This document shows, piece by piece, positions 11,343 through 23,079 of a stretch of DNA of 64,000 nucleotides. Below the pieces are notes generated by a model. That model did not search any database. It saw nothing but the letters and a program-made list of their open reading frames with translations, and was not told the origin of the DNA. How positions within the stretch are numbered: the stretch's first letter is position 1; each line of letters starts with the position of its first letter. The DNA comes from Phyto melanocephala (lineage: Eukaryota > Arthropoda > Insecta > Diptera > Rhinophoridae): assembly GCA_941918925.1 (NCBI GenBank), contig OW799233.1, forward strand, positions 4,332,001 to 4,396,000, read 5' to 3'. Made by a program: the position numbers and the translations under genes.

Positions 11343-12014
11343 TATTATTTATATTTTTATTATTATTTTTTTTTATTTTTTTTTTGTTTATATATATTAT
11401 ATATATAATAATTTTTTTTATTTTTTTAAAATTTTTTTTTTTTAAATATTTTTTTACATTTTTTTTTTATTTTTGGTTTGTTTAACATACATACGTGAAC
11501 TTATAATTTTACAATGGGATGTTTTTATATATGTATGTACGTATTTCATATGGGATGAATGGTGATACAAACTACTGTTATTGGATGACTACACGTTGGG
11601 AAGGATATATAAGATTCGGCACGGCCGAATATAGCACTCTTACTTGTTTATGTTCTGATTTTCAAATATTGAATACATATTGTTGCACATAACGTTCTTA
11701 GTGTCGTTCTTTATTATTTTTAGACTCTCAGTTTCGATTAAGAGTTCCTAATTTAAGAATTCTGTGTACATGCAAAAAATCGCTGCAAACATAAAAATTT
11801 CATGGTAAAAAAGCAGCAACAGTATTATTTTTAAGTCTTTTTATTTTGCTTCTAAACAATCTAATTAAATTAATCTATATTGGCCTTTGCACACGAAAAC
11901 AAGTATGGCAACACAAAATGACTACTTGTTGGCAAAAGAGGCTAAGAGTTTGGTTATTTGTTTTTAAAGTTTTAAAACACGAAACTAATATATTAACATT
12001 AAAAAAAACAGGGT

Positions 12015-12655
12015 TGGTGCGTCTGTACGTCTGCCCGTCTCTCCGTATGTTGATTTTAGTCAAGTTTTAGAAGTCCTCACACGTTGAACATATCTGGGGT
12101 CGAATTACGGCATTCGATATCGATCGAGTTCGCTGTGCTTTAGGTAAAGAGTTTGTAACATGAATTTTAAAATTTCGATTACGTTCGAAAGCCGTAATTC
12201 GGCCCGTGTTCGTGGTATCAATATTTTGAATAATCGCTTTATAACTTTCTGTGATATGAGTTTTACTATAATAATAAAAGTTGTTCAGCCGTAGGACAAT
12301 TTATAGACACCTTTGCTACTATTTGTTAAAATAACATGCCTCTAGGGCTATTCAATATAAGTATCAAATGAAAGGCTACACAAGTAGAATGCTAAACTAT
12401 GGAAAAGTTAAAATCCCAGATGGGTCCCTAAAAAAATGGGGGAGTAGTTTTTTACTCAACCCCATTAATATGAGTATAAAATGAAAGGACTTGAGTAGGA
12501 GAATAAAGCTAACTATGTTAAAATTAAAAATCAAAGATGGCGCTGGAAATAATAAAGCAAAATGTCTTATAATATCAAATTTGAAATCTGTGCTATGATG
12601 GTGAAGAGTATTAAATAATTCGTCACCGTCCAATATAGCATTGTTACGTGTTTAG
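12015..12655 (+). mobile_element. Degenerate Helentron-like copy
   Basis: Contains 'gtctgtacgtctgcccgtctctccg' near 12020-12047, followed by a decayed 'gttgattttagtcaa', and ends with 'gtgaagagtattaaataattcgtcaccgtccaatatagcattgttacgtgttt' spread over 12600-12653. That end matches the hairpin-and-tail end of the family (ATTCGGCACGGCCGAATATAGC...CTTACTTGTTT). The left end is not recognisable. Confidence 0.45.
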
Positions 12656-12679
12656 TTTTAAATTGTTTTCATTGTAATA

Positions 12680-13940
12680 AGGGCTGTCTCGAAATGCTTT
12701 TTTACATTTTAAAATTTTTCCCAAATTTAGATTTTTTGAAACAAAAAATATATTTTATTGGCGTTATGGAGAAAAATTTCTAGATTTTATTATGCAAAAA
12801 ACCAAAGTTTCAAATTTTATTTTCTTTTGCAAAATTTCGCACTTTTTTCTTAACGGCTTGCATTAAACGTTGGACACACGTTTTACCGAAGTGTTTGATA
12901 GCTTTTTTCCAAATAAATCCAAATTTTTTTACATTTGCAGAAGCTTTGAACTTTGTTCTTAGGTACTGCTTAATTATAGCCCAATAGCGTTCAATAGGCC
13001 TTAGCTCTGGACAATTAGATGGATTCATGTTTTTCGGTACAAAATTTATTTTGTTGGCCTCATACTACTCAAGGACGTCTTTGCTGTAGTGGCAGCCTGC
13101 CAAGTCGGGCCAAAACAGTGGAGGTATATTGTGGCTTCTGTATAATGGTAATACAGCCTTTTTCAGACACTCATTAAAATAAAATTGGCTGTTTATTGTA
13201 CGATTCACAATGATTGCCTTTGAAGTTTACCCACATGTACATATTGCTTGCCATATCATATACTTTTTGGCGAATTTTGAAATCTTTTTATACTTTAATT
13301 TAACGGAAACATTAGCTTTTTTATTAGAAACATAAAAACCCCGACCAGGAAGCTCTGAATAGTCAGCCTTACAATAGGTTTCATCGTCCATTAAAATACA
13401 TCCATTAAAATTATTTAATTTGTGACGTAGCAACTGTCTTGCTCATATTCTTGCCGTTTTTGCTCCTTTTTCGTTTCGGTTTGGAGCTTTCTTGACTTTG
13501 AATGTTCTTAAATTTTCTTTTTTCTTTATTCGTTCTACAAGCGACTTTGAAATATTTAGTTTTCGTGCGATATCGCGAATGGAAATGTTTGGATTTTGCT
13601 TCCAAAGTGCCTTCACCTTTTTAACGATTTGAGGATTCCTAAAACCACGAGGCCCTCCACCTTTCTTGTGCTTAATAGACAAGTCTTTTTTGAATTTAAA
13701 AATAATGTTGTGGGCAGTCTGTCTGGACACTTTTTTCATTTTAAATATCCACAATATTTTTTCTCACTTTTTCTCTATTTTACGACATTTTAAATACGGA
13801 TTAAATAATTTGAATAAACTTATTAAAAAGTATTGTTGACACTTAAAACTATCACAGAGTGGAACAAAAAAATTAATTAAATAATAATTGTTTGCGTAGT
13901 GCCCTGTAAAAAATGTAAAAAAGCATTTTGAGACACCCCT
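12680..13940 (-). mobile_element. Mariner-type transposon, full length, 31-bp TIRs, TA target duplication
   Basis: Left TIR 12680-12710 and right TIR 13910-13940 match in reverse complement at 29 of 31 positions; both start AGGG-TGTCTC and run through AAATGCTTTTTTACATTTT. TA dinucleotides flank at 12678-12679 and 13941-13942. The length, 1261 bp, suits a single-gene mariner/Tc1 element. The well-kept ends but broken gene suggest fairly recent loss of activity. It sits just right of a decayed Helentron-like copy. Confidence 0.9.
12810..13739 (-). pseudogene. Transposase of the 12680-13940 element, frameshifted
   Basis: Minus strand, first plausible ATG at 13739-13737. The N-terminal helix-turn-helix part (13739-13443) contains RDIARKLNISKSLVERI. 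MDDETYCKADYSELPGRGFY (about 13395) carries the first catalytic Asp. WPDLAGCHYSK (about 13115) carries the second, and CPELRPIERYWAIIK (about 12995) the third acidic residue. The blocks lie in different frames, with at least two frameshifts (near 13440 and 13230) and a stop at about 13065. The MDDETY / WPDLAxCHYS / CPELRPIE signature differs from classic Tc1 and mariner and is shared with the remnants at 29980-30840 and 53590-54400. I would place it in the Tc1/mariner superfamily, possibly the rosa (DD41D) or a related insect group, without certainty. Confidence 0.7.
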
Positions 13941-14889
13941 TAATATCTTTATATTCTTTGATCTGTATTTTTTCGAATTGTAATGTTTTTACTTTAATCA
14001 GTACTTACAGGATATTTGCAAACTAAATGAGAAATATGATCTGATGCCTCTCTTTGAATGAGTAATTTAGAAGTGAGTGATACCACCACTTGTAATATTA
14101 CTCAAGTTCGATTTTTTCACTTCGTCTTCAAATGCATAAGACACTAGGTTCTACCCGCTGGTGTTCTACTCTGAAACACTGGTCTAAAAACATTGGAAAC
14201 TTCGGCGCTTATAGTGTATACATCAAAGTTTATATTTATACGTATACTGTTAAAGCGCATGCCTTATCTATATTTTTATCTGATAGTGAAGTGCATTTAT
14301 TATGAATCGAAGTTGTTTTTTTTAGCATTTTTAGTATAAGAAAGAAAGAAAACTGATCACATGTGATGAGGATATGAGATTCGGCACTGTCACTTTTATT
14401 TGTTCCTTATATGCTTTTGTGCCAGCCTAATAGGAGACTTTAAGGCAATTAGGAGATGATTAATAGAGACAATTAGATATTTTTTATAAGATATTATTTT
14501 TTGTTTGCCTAAGAACTTACGCATTTTTGTATTCATTATTTTACTGTCTTCTTTAGTAAATAATCACTTCTTGTTTTAATAAATAATGGCAAAATGAAAA
14601 CATTTTAGCTGCTATCAACTACACACTCAGTATATTACTTTTATATTGTTCAAGTAACAAGAGGATGAAATGCCACACTAACCAAAAATCGTTTTTGGCA
14701 AGAATTTAATATATATTTATATATTTAAATTTCATATACATTTTAAATTAAATCACTTAAAGATTTTGCCAGAAAAAAGATTTTAAGGTTTTGCCACCCC
14801 AGAAAAAAATTTGAAGCTACGCCAATGTGTTCAAAGAAATTGTAAGATTAGCGAAGGCATAGCTTTTAATTAGTTTTTTGCGTTCAGTT

Positions 14890-15960
14890 CATTCTTTTTT
14901 ACTCGCCTCCAAGAAAATGGAAGGCGCATATTCCGTTTGTAACACATCGAAATATCCATTTTAGACCTCTTAAGGTATATACGTTCTGAGTCCTCGTTTG
15001 ATTTAATGACGATCTAGCTATGTCCATCCGTCTGTCCGCTTGTCCATTTGTCCGTCCGTTTGTCATATGTTTGGTATTAAAAATGTTGAATGTTAATTTC
15101 CTGAGAAAAAAAAATATTTTTCCCTGAAAATTGCTTAAATTTATATATTAATATAGGAGTTATAGATCAACATGTTCAAAAATTTATACCGCACAGTGTA
15201 TTTTTCGGTGTATTCAAAATTTAAAACGTAATAAAACTGACAAAATTAAATATATTATTCTGAAATTTTGCAAACATGGCTCTTTGGTCAGAGGCTTTAA
15301 GCTTACGGAAAATTAATTTGACACGCCCACTTTTACGCCCACCTCCCCTCCGTCTGTCCGTCCGTCTGCCCGTTTGTCATATGTTTGGTATTAAAAATCT
15401 TTGAGTGTTCATTTCCTGAGAAAAAAAATATTTTTTTTCTGAAAACTGTTCATATCTATGTATTGTGAAAGGAGTAAAAGATCAAAATTTTCAAAAACTT
15501 ATACCGCACAGTGTATTTTTCGCTATATTCAAAAATTAAAACGTAATAAAACTGATAATAATATATTATTCTGAAATTTTGCAAACACGGCTCTTTGGTC
15601 AGTCTTTAACGGAAACGGAAAGTTAATGTGACACGCCCACTTTTACGCCCACCTCCCCTAAAACGCTTTGTCTCAAATTCATATAATTTCTCCATGAATA
15701 TAGATTTTGGAAGAGTAAAGGATTTTATTGAAATATCTAAAATGTGTTTATTAGCAGAAACTAATGTGACACGCCTACTATAACACCCACATTTCACGTA
15801 ATCTACTGTTTATAAGATTTGAAAGCTTAAAAATCCGACAAAATTAGAGGTATGCTAATGAAATTTCGTTCATATTGATTTCTGGTCAATTTCATTGTTA
15901 TGCCAGAAAATTAAGGTCACACGCCCACTTTAATGCCTACCTCCTATATAACGCCTTGAT
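14890..15960 (+). repeat. Dispersed repeat with an internal tandem duplication of about 315 bp
   Basis: Starts with 'ctcgcctccaag...ggaaggcg', a short inverted pair, then 'cgtttgtaacacatcgaaatatcc'. It carries a 'gtccatccgtctgtccgc' microsatellite. The block 15050-15340 (gtttgtcatatgtttggtattaaaaa to cacgcccacttttacgcccac) is repeated at 15366-15655 with minor changes. A reverse-oriented copy of the family occupies 63290-64000. The plan (end hairpin, 'tctgtccgtc' repeat) suggests another Helentron-like family. No coding sequence is seen. Confidence 0.6.
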
Positions 15961-18928
15961 GTTTGTAATATTTTGACTATTGGTTGTAGTTTGTTTGTCA
16001 AAATATGCAACATGAAGGACAAAAGTGTTCGTAAACACGTTGAAAAATGTTTCTCTACTATAAATGAAATTCCTTTACAATTCGGTTGTGAACATAAGCT
16101 GGCTATCAGCCGATCGGCTGATCGGATTCTGTAATTGCAAACCATTAGCAAGTTACTGCTTAAATCGGCCAAAGCTACAATGGTTATCCTGTTGCTATGT
16201 AGCCATGCAGTGGTGAAACAAATAATAACTCTCCCGCTTGATTTTTTGGACAGAATACTAAAGTCTTTAAAAAACAGAAAAACAGAAAACAAAAATAAGT
16301 AATATTTTTTAGATATCACCTAAGAGTGTGCTACTTGACTGCGAACAATCATAGGAGCAACTACATTTAAGTTGTATTTCATGACCAACAACAAAAGAAA
16401 TACAAGTCACTGAAAAGCACTCTATATGACTGAAGAAGAGCAAAATGGAAAAAATAAGTGGAAAAAAGTATCAGTCTTGAAGTCCAACACAATGGCACAA
16501 CATACCACTGCAGCTACACTTTCTCATTAACGCACACATACATATATATTTTTAATATATTCTTATGTTGTTATTATTTTTGTATTCAGTTTTTTATCTT
16601 TGCCGAGGATTGTTCGTTGCTCAAGTGCACAACAATGTCATAAGTTTATTTAAGAGAATTTTTTTAAGGCTTTTTTAAGATTCTATACTTTATCTACAAT
16701 CTAATATCACTTTCGAATTTTTTATTTTTGTTGCTATTCATGGCCTTTGTTCTTTATAACATTCTTTTCATTATTATTTTCTTAAATTTTTGTTTCTTTT
16801 AAAATAAAGTTTTTTCTTAAGTTTTTATGGCCATAACAATGAATAAAAAACAAGAGAAAAAAAATTATACAATATAAAATGAAGGAAAAAAAAACTTAAT
16901 TTTAAAATGTGCCATCATCAATTGAGACACTATAAATTTAACACTCCATATACAATGCAAAAAAAAAAGAACAAAAATAAAAGAACAAAAAATAAACCCC
17001 AGTGGTAATAAAGTAACAACACCCACACCACCAGCATCAACAGTAATATCAATGACTATAATATAGACGCTTGTAGGGGTGGCAGAGCATTGCGGTTAAG
17101 TACGAGGGTATTGTCACGAGTCCGTCATATAAATGTTACGTTTACAATATGCCATCATCTTTATTGCCTTAGCCATTGTTTCATTGACAACCTATGAAGA
17201 GGAAAAACATTTTTTTTCAACATTTTCCTTTCTCTTTAGTTTAGGCTGTATTTTGTATTTTTGAGTTTTATTTTGTTTTCAGATAATAATTACACTGTTT
17301 CCTTTAAGGTGTTTGTGTTGACTAATGGTAAATTATTTCTTAAAATAAAATTTTATTTCACAAAATATAGTGACATTAAATTTCTCTTAAACACAAATGG
17401 CATTTAATAAAAATATTCATAAGAAGCTTCAGTAAGTTGTAGCCTTAAGTATTTGTGAATGTCACCACTAGAGAAGTGCTCTTCAATAAGTTAAGTTATG
17501 AGTTGCTAAGTTAGCTTGAGATTTTTACAGTAGGATTTTTTTTAAAGAACCATCTTCCTCTTAGCACCCGGTTGGGCACTGATATTGTACTAAAAAAAAT
17601 TAATTTTTCCCAAAATTGCTCTCAATTTTGACTTGGTCTTTCCACTTCACGTAGCCGAGATTTATTGTCTAAACACAAGGTATGGACTTTTTTTATTTTG
17701 TGCTCTATTTCGTTAGTCAAGACCTATTGTTTGAGGGAATTTAATAAAAAGTTATTCAAATAACTGCCCGTATTTTGTTAGCCAAAGCCTTTCATGTGAT
17801 GCCCATATTAATTGGGTTTAAACATTTTTTTCTTTCATATTTTACAATTTTCTACTAGTCCTGGCCTTTCATGTGATAATCATAACAAAAGTCTTGTAGG
17901 CGATAAGGTTGTACATACTTTAACTAACCCACATATCAGCCATCATCGATAAGGAATTTTTCAAGATGTACAAGTAAAGCCCTTTGTTTTGGGCTCAATA
18001 TTAAATCTGTAAGAAGAGATACGTTCACAATTTGCTTATAAGCTTATCTCACTTTTCATTGCAGGACACATAGAGATTCACCTTTTTTCTTCAATAGGAT
18101 ATTGACAAATAATTGTCTATCCAGAAATATACAAATTGAAGCTTCATTATCAGTCTCCTTCATGAATTTAATGCCTTTCGTAATTGCCGTAATCTAAGCC
18201 TAGAATACATGATTGTGATCTAATAGACGGAAGTATTTACTTCTGTTTTTGGTTTATGTCATAGAAACCCATTTCAGCTCGGCGAACAGTTTTTTATCTG
18301 TCTGTTTAAAGATTGGTATCTCCTACTCTGAATGATGATCGCAGTTAATGCTTTCAAATTTCATTTTGATTATATCACATGTGTGGTATTTCCCATCGGT
18401 AAGACATAAATTATTTTTTGGTATTTAGTTTAATGGTCTCTCACAACCATTCACACATTTCCATTAATCAAAACTGCTTTATCTTGCACCCGTATCTCTA
18501 TTGGCGGAATTGATTGCAAATTATCAATAGCCAGTGTTTATGCATCACTGTCTTTGAATCCTTTAAAGCGGTTTTATATTAATCTTCTATAAAGATGTCC
18601 ACCATACTGCTTGTGCATAGAGACAGTGTGTCATCTTTAGACTTAAAGTGTATTTGATGCATATTGCTCTTCTAAAAAAAGGCCGCATTTATTTGAAACT
18701 TCAGAGCCTCTGTCTCTCTACTAAGTATCGTAACATTATCTGCATAACAAATGGGTTAAAAACGCTCATTCTATAGTGTTCTCAGTAGACTATGTATGGT
18801 GCTTACCTATAGCCACGTAAGTTAGATGCCTCCTTTTTATCTTATTTTACCTTCTTTGCCTAGAATATTATCCAATTGTCCTATTAAAAATAATTAAATA
18901 TTATATTGATGAAATGATTTAATTATTC

Positions 18929-19172
18929 CAGAAACAGTTGTTATGGCTCCAATTAAGGCTGTTAAAGGTCATGGACAGTAATCTACTGAATGAAAAGGAT
19001 GATGGACTATTAATAATCCACACAATTAGGTCATCGTTTGACAGTGAGTGCCTAACAGCTGTGCGAATATTGAGAGTAGAACAATAAGGAAATTATTGAT
19101 GATTTAGCTGATGTATTAATAGACAAATATAAACCACTTTTGGAGCCAAAGGAAATTAAAAAAAATTATTAA
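18929..19172 (+). pseudogene. Unidentified coding-like patch, possibly a broken exon or retrocopy
   Basis: After a good acceptor-like 'tttaattattccag' (ending 18931), the plus strand reads openly for about 50 codons including LLNEKDDGLLIIHTIRSSF, ending at TAA 19085. In the next frame EIIDDLADVLIDKYKPLLEP continues to a stop near 19172. The composition looks protein-like, and the two parts would join with a small frameshift. I do not recognise the family. It may be a decayed gene fragment inserted in the neuroligin intron, or chance. Confidence 0.25.
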
Positions 19173-20340
19173 AGCAATGACGACTTTCTCTTGATGTAGT
19201 CTTGTCTTTATTAACGATAACTCGATGCAAATGAGCGTTCATAGAAACAAACAATTTAAAGCCGTAGATTCAAATATTGTAAGTTGAGATGACAAACAAA
19301 TGCCTAGGGATTATTGTATTTAAGTACTTGTATTGCTGAGAGGGGGAATGACTGATAATATGTAAAACAAATTTGATAAACCATAGCCAAAGCATGCTTA
19401 TATTGATGTTATTTATTTTGTAAAAAAATTATAAACAACAACTATAAGCATTTCATAAATTAATATAAAATAGTATTGATAGCACTAATAAGCAATCACT
19501 TTGAGTTGCGGAAATATGTTGGATCTAAATAATTGTCACTCTCTCCGTTTATATTTGCATTTGTTTGTAAGTTGTAAAACTTGACGATTGTGCGTGTGTA
19601 GGTTTTTTTTACTCATCAAAATCAGTCTTGGTAATACCGCTTCTTAGTTTTCATTTTTTTTTTTTACAAACAAATGTAGCATTTGAAATTTTAACATTGA
19701 AATTAAAGTTTTTCTGACAACAGGCGCCGATTCATCTTACGCGTTTTGAGGGTTTAGGCTTTTTATTCAAATATATCAACTGTGTCTTTAATGACTGCGA
19801 ATATTATTTCTTATTAAAAGAAAAAAAAACTGCTTTCTTGGGTAAATATCTTACTTTCTGTCCGTGGGTCTGCACTTAAAGTCAATTTTCCTTGAAATAT
19901 CTTGTTTTATTTGTACAGTTTCAGTAAATGTGTGACCTTTTTTGTGAAAAATTAATTAGGGTCATATAAAGAGACATAGTGTTTTTTTGGAGCCTCTACT
20001 TCGTCAAAAAATTCTAATTTATTTAATTTAAGGACTTTATAAGATTTAAAATTTTCTACGGTCTCTCCAAATTGTCTCATAAAAAGTTGTAATTGTCTAC
20101 TCTTTTAGTAACTTAAAGTTAATAAGGGTCCCTTTTAAAAGATTTAATTGTAAAGTGTTTGCCTTAATTAGTTTTATTTTAAGGATATGCTTCATTACTT
20201 ATGAAATATCACAATAAAAGCTTACTAGCTTACTAGCTTACTTTATGGTTAATATTTCGCTCATAAAATTTAAAAAAAAAAAAAATTTAAGCATTTTGTT
20301 TAAAGTGGTGCTTTTTCAGCTTTATTTGTTCCTCACTTAC

Positions 20341-20774
20341 CGAAGGCCCAAACGATGTTAGAAATGTGGGTGCTTGTATATCGGCTGCATATAAATCATC
20401 CAAAGGAACATCTCTTAAACAATCAACAATCTGTTCATGGTGTTTATTTAGATCAGCCGGTATGGAACAATTCACTTCTTTTGCCAGCTTGACGGCAAAC
20501 GAAACGGGATCTTCTACTAAGGCCCAGGACGAATAGGCTGAACCTGACATTAATATGGCTCTTTGAAAGAGTCCTCTCACCATAGTGGGTGTAGCCATGA
20601 GATAATTAATACAGGCGGCTCCTGTACCATGGCCCGCCAATGTTACAGCATTGGGATCACCACCAAATTTCTGTATGTTCTGTTGAATCCAATGTAAGGC
20701 AGCTATTTGATCCATTAGACCGTAATTGGCTACACGTGCATGTTGTTGAGGATTGGGATTGGCATTTAAGAAAC
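20341..20774 (-). CDS. Nlg: Neuroligin exon 4 (residues 333-477)
   Basis: The acceptor 'ctcaacag' precedes 20774; the donor GTAAGT follows 20341. The 434 nt complete a split Gly codon from exon 3 and end in phase 0. Recognisable blocks are GFLNANPNP, NYGLMDQIAALHWIQQNI, FGGDPNAVTLAGHGTGAAC and RAILMSGSAYSSWAL, ending FLTSFGPS. This is the nucleophile-elbow region of the alpha/beta-hydrolase fold. The esterase GxSxG reads GHGTG, so the nucleophile serine is Gly (about residue 382), the loss typical of neuroligins. The domain therefore serves adhesion (neurexin binding, dimerisation) and cannot hydrolyse esters. It is separated from exon 3 by the only short intron, 314 bp. Confidence 0.95.
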
Positions 20775-21088
20775 CTGTTGAGAATAAATAAAATTAGAAA
20801 ATAGAAAGCAAAGTAAGTAGCCGGTACTATTTATTGAGCTCATAAATAATGCTGATACTACAAGTCTTTAGGTTTCGTATACAGGCACGCATTTAAAATA
20901 TTTCTTTTCCCATTTTCAGTTTTTCTTAGTTTTGCGTTGTAGCTCTTTAATATTGTATAATAATTTATTATTGTGGGTGTCAGTAGTAGCGGCTGAATAA
21001 ATGCTTTTGTACGTTCATTTATTTGAATCTGGTGTTTCGTAACCGTTGTGTTTGTGTGCGTACATGTACATGTTTGTTTTGTACTTAC
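20775..21088 (-). other. Neuroligin intron 3 (314 bp)
   Basis: GTAAGT donor at 21088 and 'caacag' acceptor ending at 20775 on the minus strand. It is the only short intron of the visible gene. It is AT-rich and I see no other feature in it. Confidence 0.9.
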
Positions 21089-21238
21089 CTAGAATTCCTA
21101 AACGGTAATTAAGCGTCACTACCACAACTTCACCGTAACTAGCTAATACACTGCCATCGTAGGGATTACCGCTACTCCATTCGAACGACTCACCGTGTAT
21201 AAATACAATTACAGGTAATTTTTTTTCACTCGCTGCGG
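21089..21238 (-). CDS. Nlg: Neuroligin exon 3 (residues 283-332)
   Basis: The acceptor 'gctttttag' precedes 21238; the donor GTAAGT follows 21089. The 150 nt take two bases to finish a split Ala codon from exon 2 and leave one base (G) for exon 4. It encodes [20 protein letters not shown], then [20 protein letters not shown] and RLGIL. IHGESF is the oxyanion-hole strand-loop of the cholinesterase-like fold, and [19 protein letters not shown] is the most conserved neuroligin/esterase block. It is a small exon isolated by the 22-kb intron 2 on one side and the 314-bp intron 3 on the other. Confidence 0.95.
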
Positions 21239-21434
21239 CTAAAAAGCAAAAAAAAAAGAACAACGTTTAAGTTGGCATTTAAAAGTATCGATAAGAAAAA
21301 TAAAGTTATGTGGAGCCTTAATAAATAAATATTTGCAGTTTATGTGTAGAAAACTAAATGCCAAATTCAAAAGAAAATTATTGTCGGTAAAATAAATATT
21401 CCAGAGGAAAAGAAGGCAAGTTTCAATAAAACTT

Positions 21435-22045
21435 GATAAAAAATTTATTAGAAAAGGTACAAATACAAATTTCCACGATATTTATTTTCGACCCCAAAAA
21501 GTATAAATTTCCTGAAACCAAGTAAATAATTAAGTCAATTGAGCGTTTAAGGTTTGTCAGTCTTTCCATGTGTTGATAGAAGCCTCCCTTTGTTGCATAG
21601 ACTTGAAGGTGGTTTTAATAATTTTTTTTTGGTTTTCAAATATACTTACATACAAAGTTTTTAAAGCTGCTAATCAGTGACATAAAATAGCAGCAAATTT
21701 GTATAAAAATCCGTCCTAGTGACGTACAATACATTCCTAGTTAAACGAAGGGGCTTATGGTTCCGTAGATTGCAGGAAAATTAAAAAATTTAAAATCCAA
21801 CATGGTTGATAGTTTTCTTTTCTAAAACTAATAGTAATGGATTAAACAAAAATAAGGGCTTGACTAGTAGATTACAGTGAATTAAAAGCCTAGATGGCAT
21901 ACGAAACGAAGTGACGAACTACATTCATTCTCAAATCTTAACTATGTTACGATGAGGTTTGGTATACCTATCTAAACGAAGATGAAGGGATAAGGGTAAA
22001 GTGCTGCATGGCCGAATATAGTACTTTTATTTACCTTAATTGAGT
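21435..22045 (+). mobile_element. Degenerate Helentron-like copy
   Basis: 'aatttccacgatatttattttcgaccccaaaaagtataaatttcctgaaa' (21470-21520) aligns with the family segment '...tttcatttccgaccccataaagtatatattttctgaaa'. It is followed by remnants of the gtcag/tccatgtg repeat. The right end 'ggataagggtaaagtgctgcatggccgaatatagtacttttatttacc' corresponds to the family's 3' stem-loop and tail. It lacks the left terminal motif. Confidence 0.45.
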
Positions 22046-22507
22046 TATTATTTACATTTTTTTCCACTAAAGCGTTTTTTTCGTTTGTGTCACAAAGCGT
22101 TTAAAAAAAAGGTTTTAATTTTCGTTTTAAATTAAATTTTTATTTTTTTACAAAACCCATGTTGAGTTATGACAGTATTTTTTTTGAATAACGTTAGCAA
22201 CTGCACATGTTGCCATAATGAAGCTAAGTTTCTGTTGCCTATTCGCTGGTCTTGTGTTCAAGTTGTTCCACTTAAAATTACGCAGGTATTAATCTTACCT
22301 ACATTAACTCTTTTTCTACTTAATGCTCATGCACCTTGCTAAGGAGCTAGGGACATCTATCTTTGTTTTTGGTCGTCGCTACGAAGATGTGTAATTTTTC
22401 AGCGACAAAATCGAAAGTGCGGTACAAATGAAGTTAAAATTCACCAAAAAACTACTTCTGTTGAAAGACCCTAGAAAGAGCAGTGGTCCAGCATCAGCAA
22501 TTAAACT

Positions 22508-22727
22508 ACCGCTGAGTGTTAGGTTAGGTTAGGTAGAACAGGCAGCTGCTGTGTAGCTCACTTGGGTCAATTATATTGATCCCTTTGTGATACCTGAATA
22601 GAAAAGTAAGAATAGAATAGAAAGGAAGCAGACAAGTCCAGAGTCTCCTGCGGGAATAGAACCCGCGACCCCCAAACTAGCAGAACAACACACTGCTGAC
22701 TAGTCCATCGGGGCACCGCTGAGTGTT
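22508..22727. repeat. 13-bp target-site duplication of the SINE
   Basis: ACCGCTGAGTGTT occurs at 22508-22520 and again, identical, at 22715-22727, directly bordering the SINE. This length and perfection are typical of LINE-mediated retroposition. Confidence 0.9.
22521..22714 (-). mobile_element. tRNA-derived SINE, 194 bp, with perfect target duplication
   Basis: Read on the minus strand from 22714: GCCCCGATGGACTAGTCAGC... The A-box-like TGGACTAGTCAGCAG (22707-22693) is followed about 30 bases later by the B-box GGTTCTATTCC (22663-22653), which lies in a good T-arm, GCGGG-TTCTATT-CCCGC. These are the internal RNA polymerase III promoter elements. The acceptor stem does not close, so it is not a functional tRNA gene. 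A tRNA-unrelated body follows, then a tail of CCTAA-type repeats (22521-22537). The flanking 13-bp duplication fixes both ends. Retroposition would have used proteins from a partner LINE. Confidence 0.88.
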
Positions 22728-23079
22728 GGTGTTGAGTTTGTGGTTGAGTCAAGACTAGATATTTGCAATTGTTTTTGTACACGATTGTTTATAGCTGGTA
22801 GTTTCCTTAGACGGGACTTAGGGACTGTGGTTGCCTTCTAGATGTAGTTTGCTTGGCAGATGATGTAGAGTGACTGAAAAACTGAGCTTAGTAGCATAAT
22901 TTTCTTATCCATTCTTTGTTACTTTACTACTCTGATAGCTGAATTAGTAGTCGACTTATTCACTATATAAGCAGTCAAGCATGAAGCTGTTGTTGCAGCT
23001 TTAAATTTAAAAATGTTTTATTTTTTAAAGTTTATTTTCAGAACAATTGATTGTGCGCTGTATGCGTTGAAAGTAAATA

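Larger units (their letters stand above)
10086..11649 (+). mobile_element. Helentron/DINE-like non-autonomous element, copy A (carries a nested Helitron)
   Basis: The left end TATACCCTTCACACAG can pair with the following AAAAAGGGTATAT. The right end has a GGATATATAAG variant of the inverted sub-terminal repeat (GTGAAGGGTATATAAG in other copies), followed by the hairpin ATTCGGC-ACG-GCCGAAT and the tail CTCTTACTTGTTT. The interior has a 'tctgtccgtctg' simple repeat and a long T-rich tract. Copies with the same ends occur at 41630-42534, 55107-55904 and 62495-63196. A left terminal motif, its inverted sub-terminal partner, a 3' stem-loop, an internal microsatellite and T-rich flanks match the known Helentron/DINE-1 plan. 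The class is inferred. Confidence 0.65.
9567..20340 (-). other. Neuroligin intron 4 (about 10.8 kb)
   Basis: Bounded by GTAAGT (minus strand, from 20340) and ...TTTAG at 9567. It holds the nested Helentron-like and Helitron elements (10086-11649), a mariner-type element (12680-13940), a diverged repeat with a tandem duplication (14890-15960) and an unidentified coding-like patch (18929-19172). I see no gene, RNA or named repeat in 15970-18900 and 19200-20280, apart from poly-A/T tracts and a palindrome at 16108-16121 (cagccgatcggctg). Confidence 0.75.

Noticed and set aside
22640..22717. Possible functional tRNA gene
   Set aside because: A/B boxes and T-arm are present but the acceptor stem does not pair and a SINE body with target duplications surrounds it.
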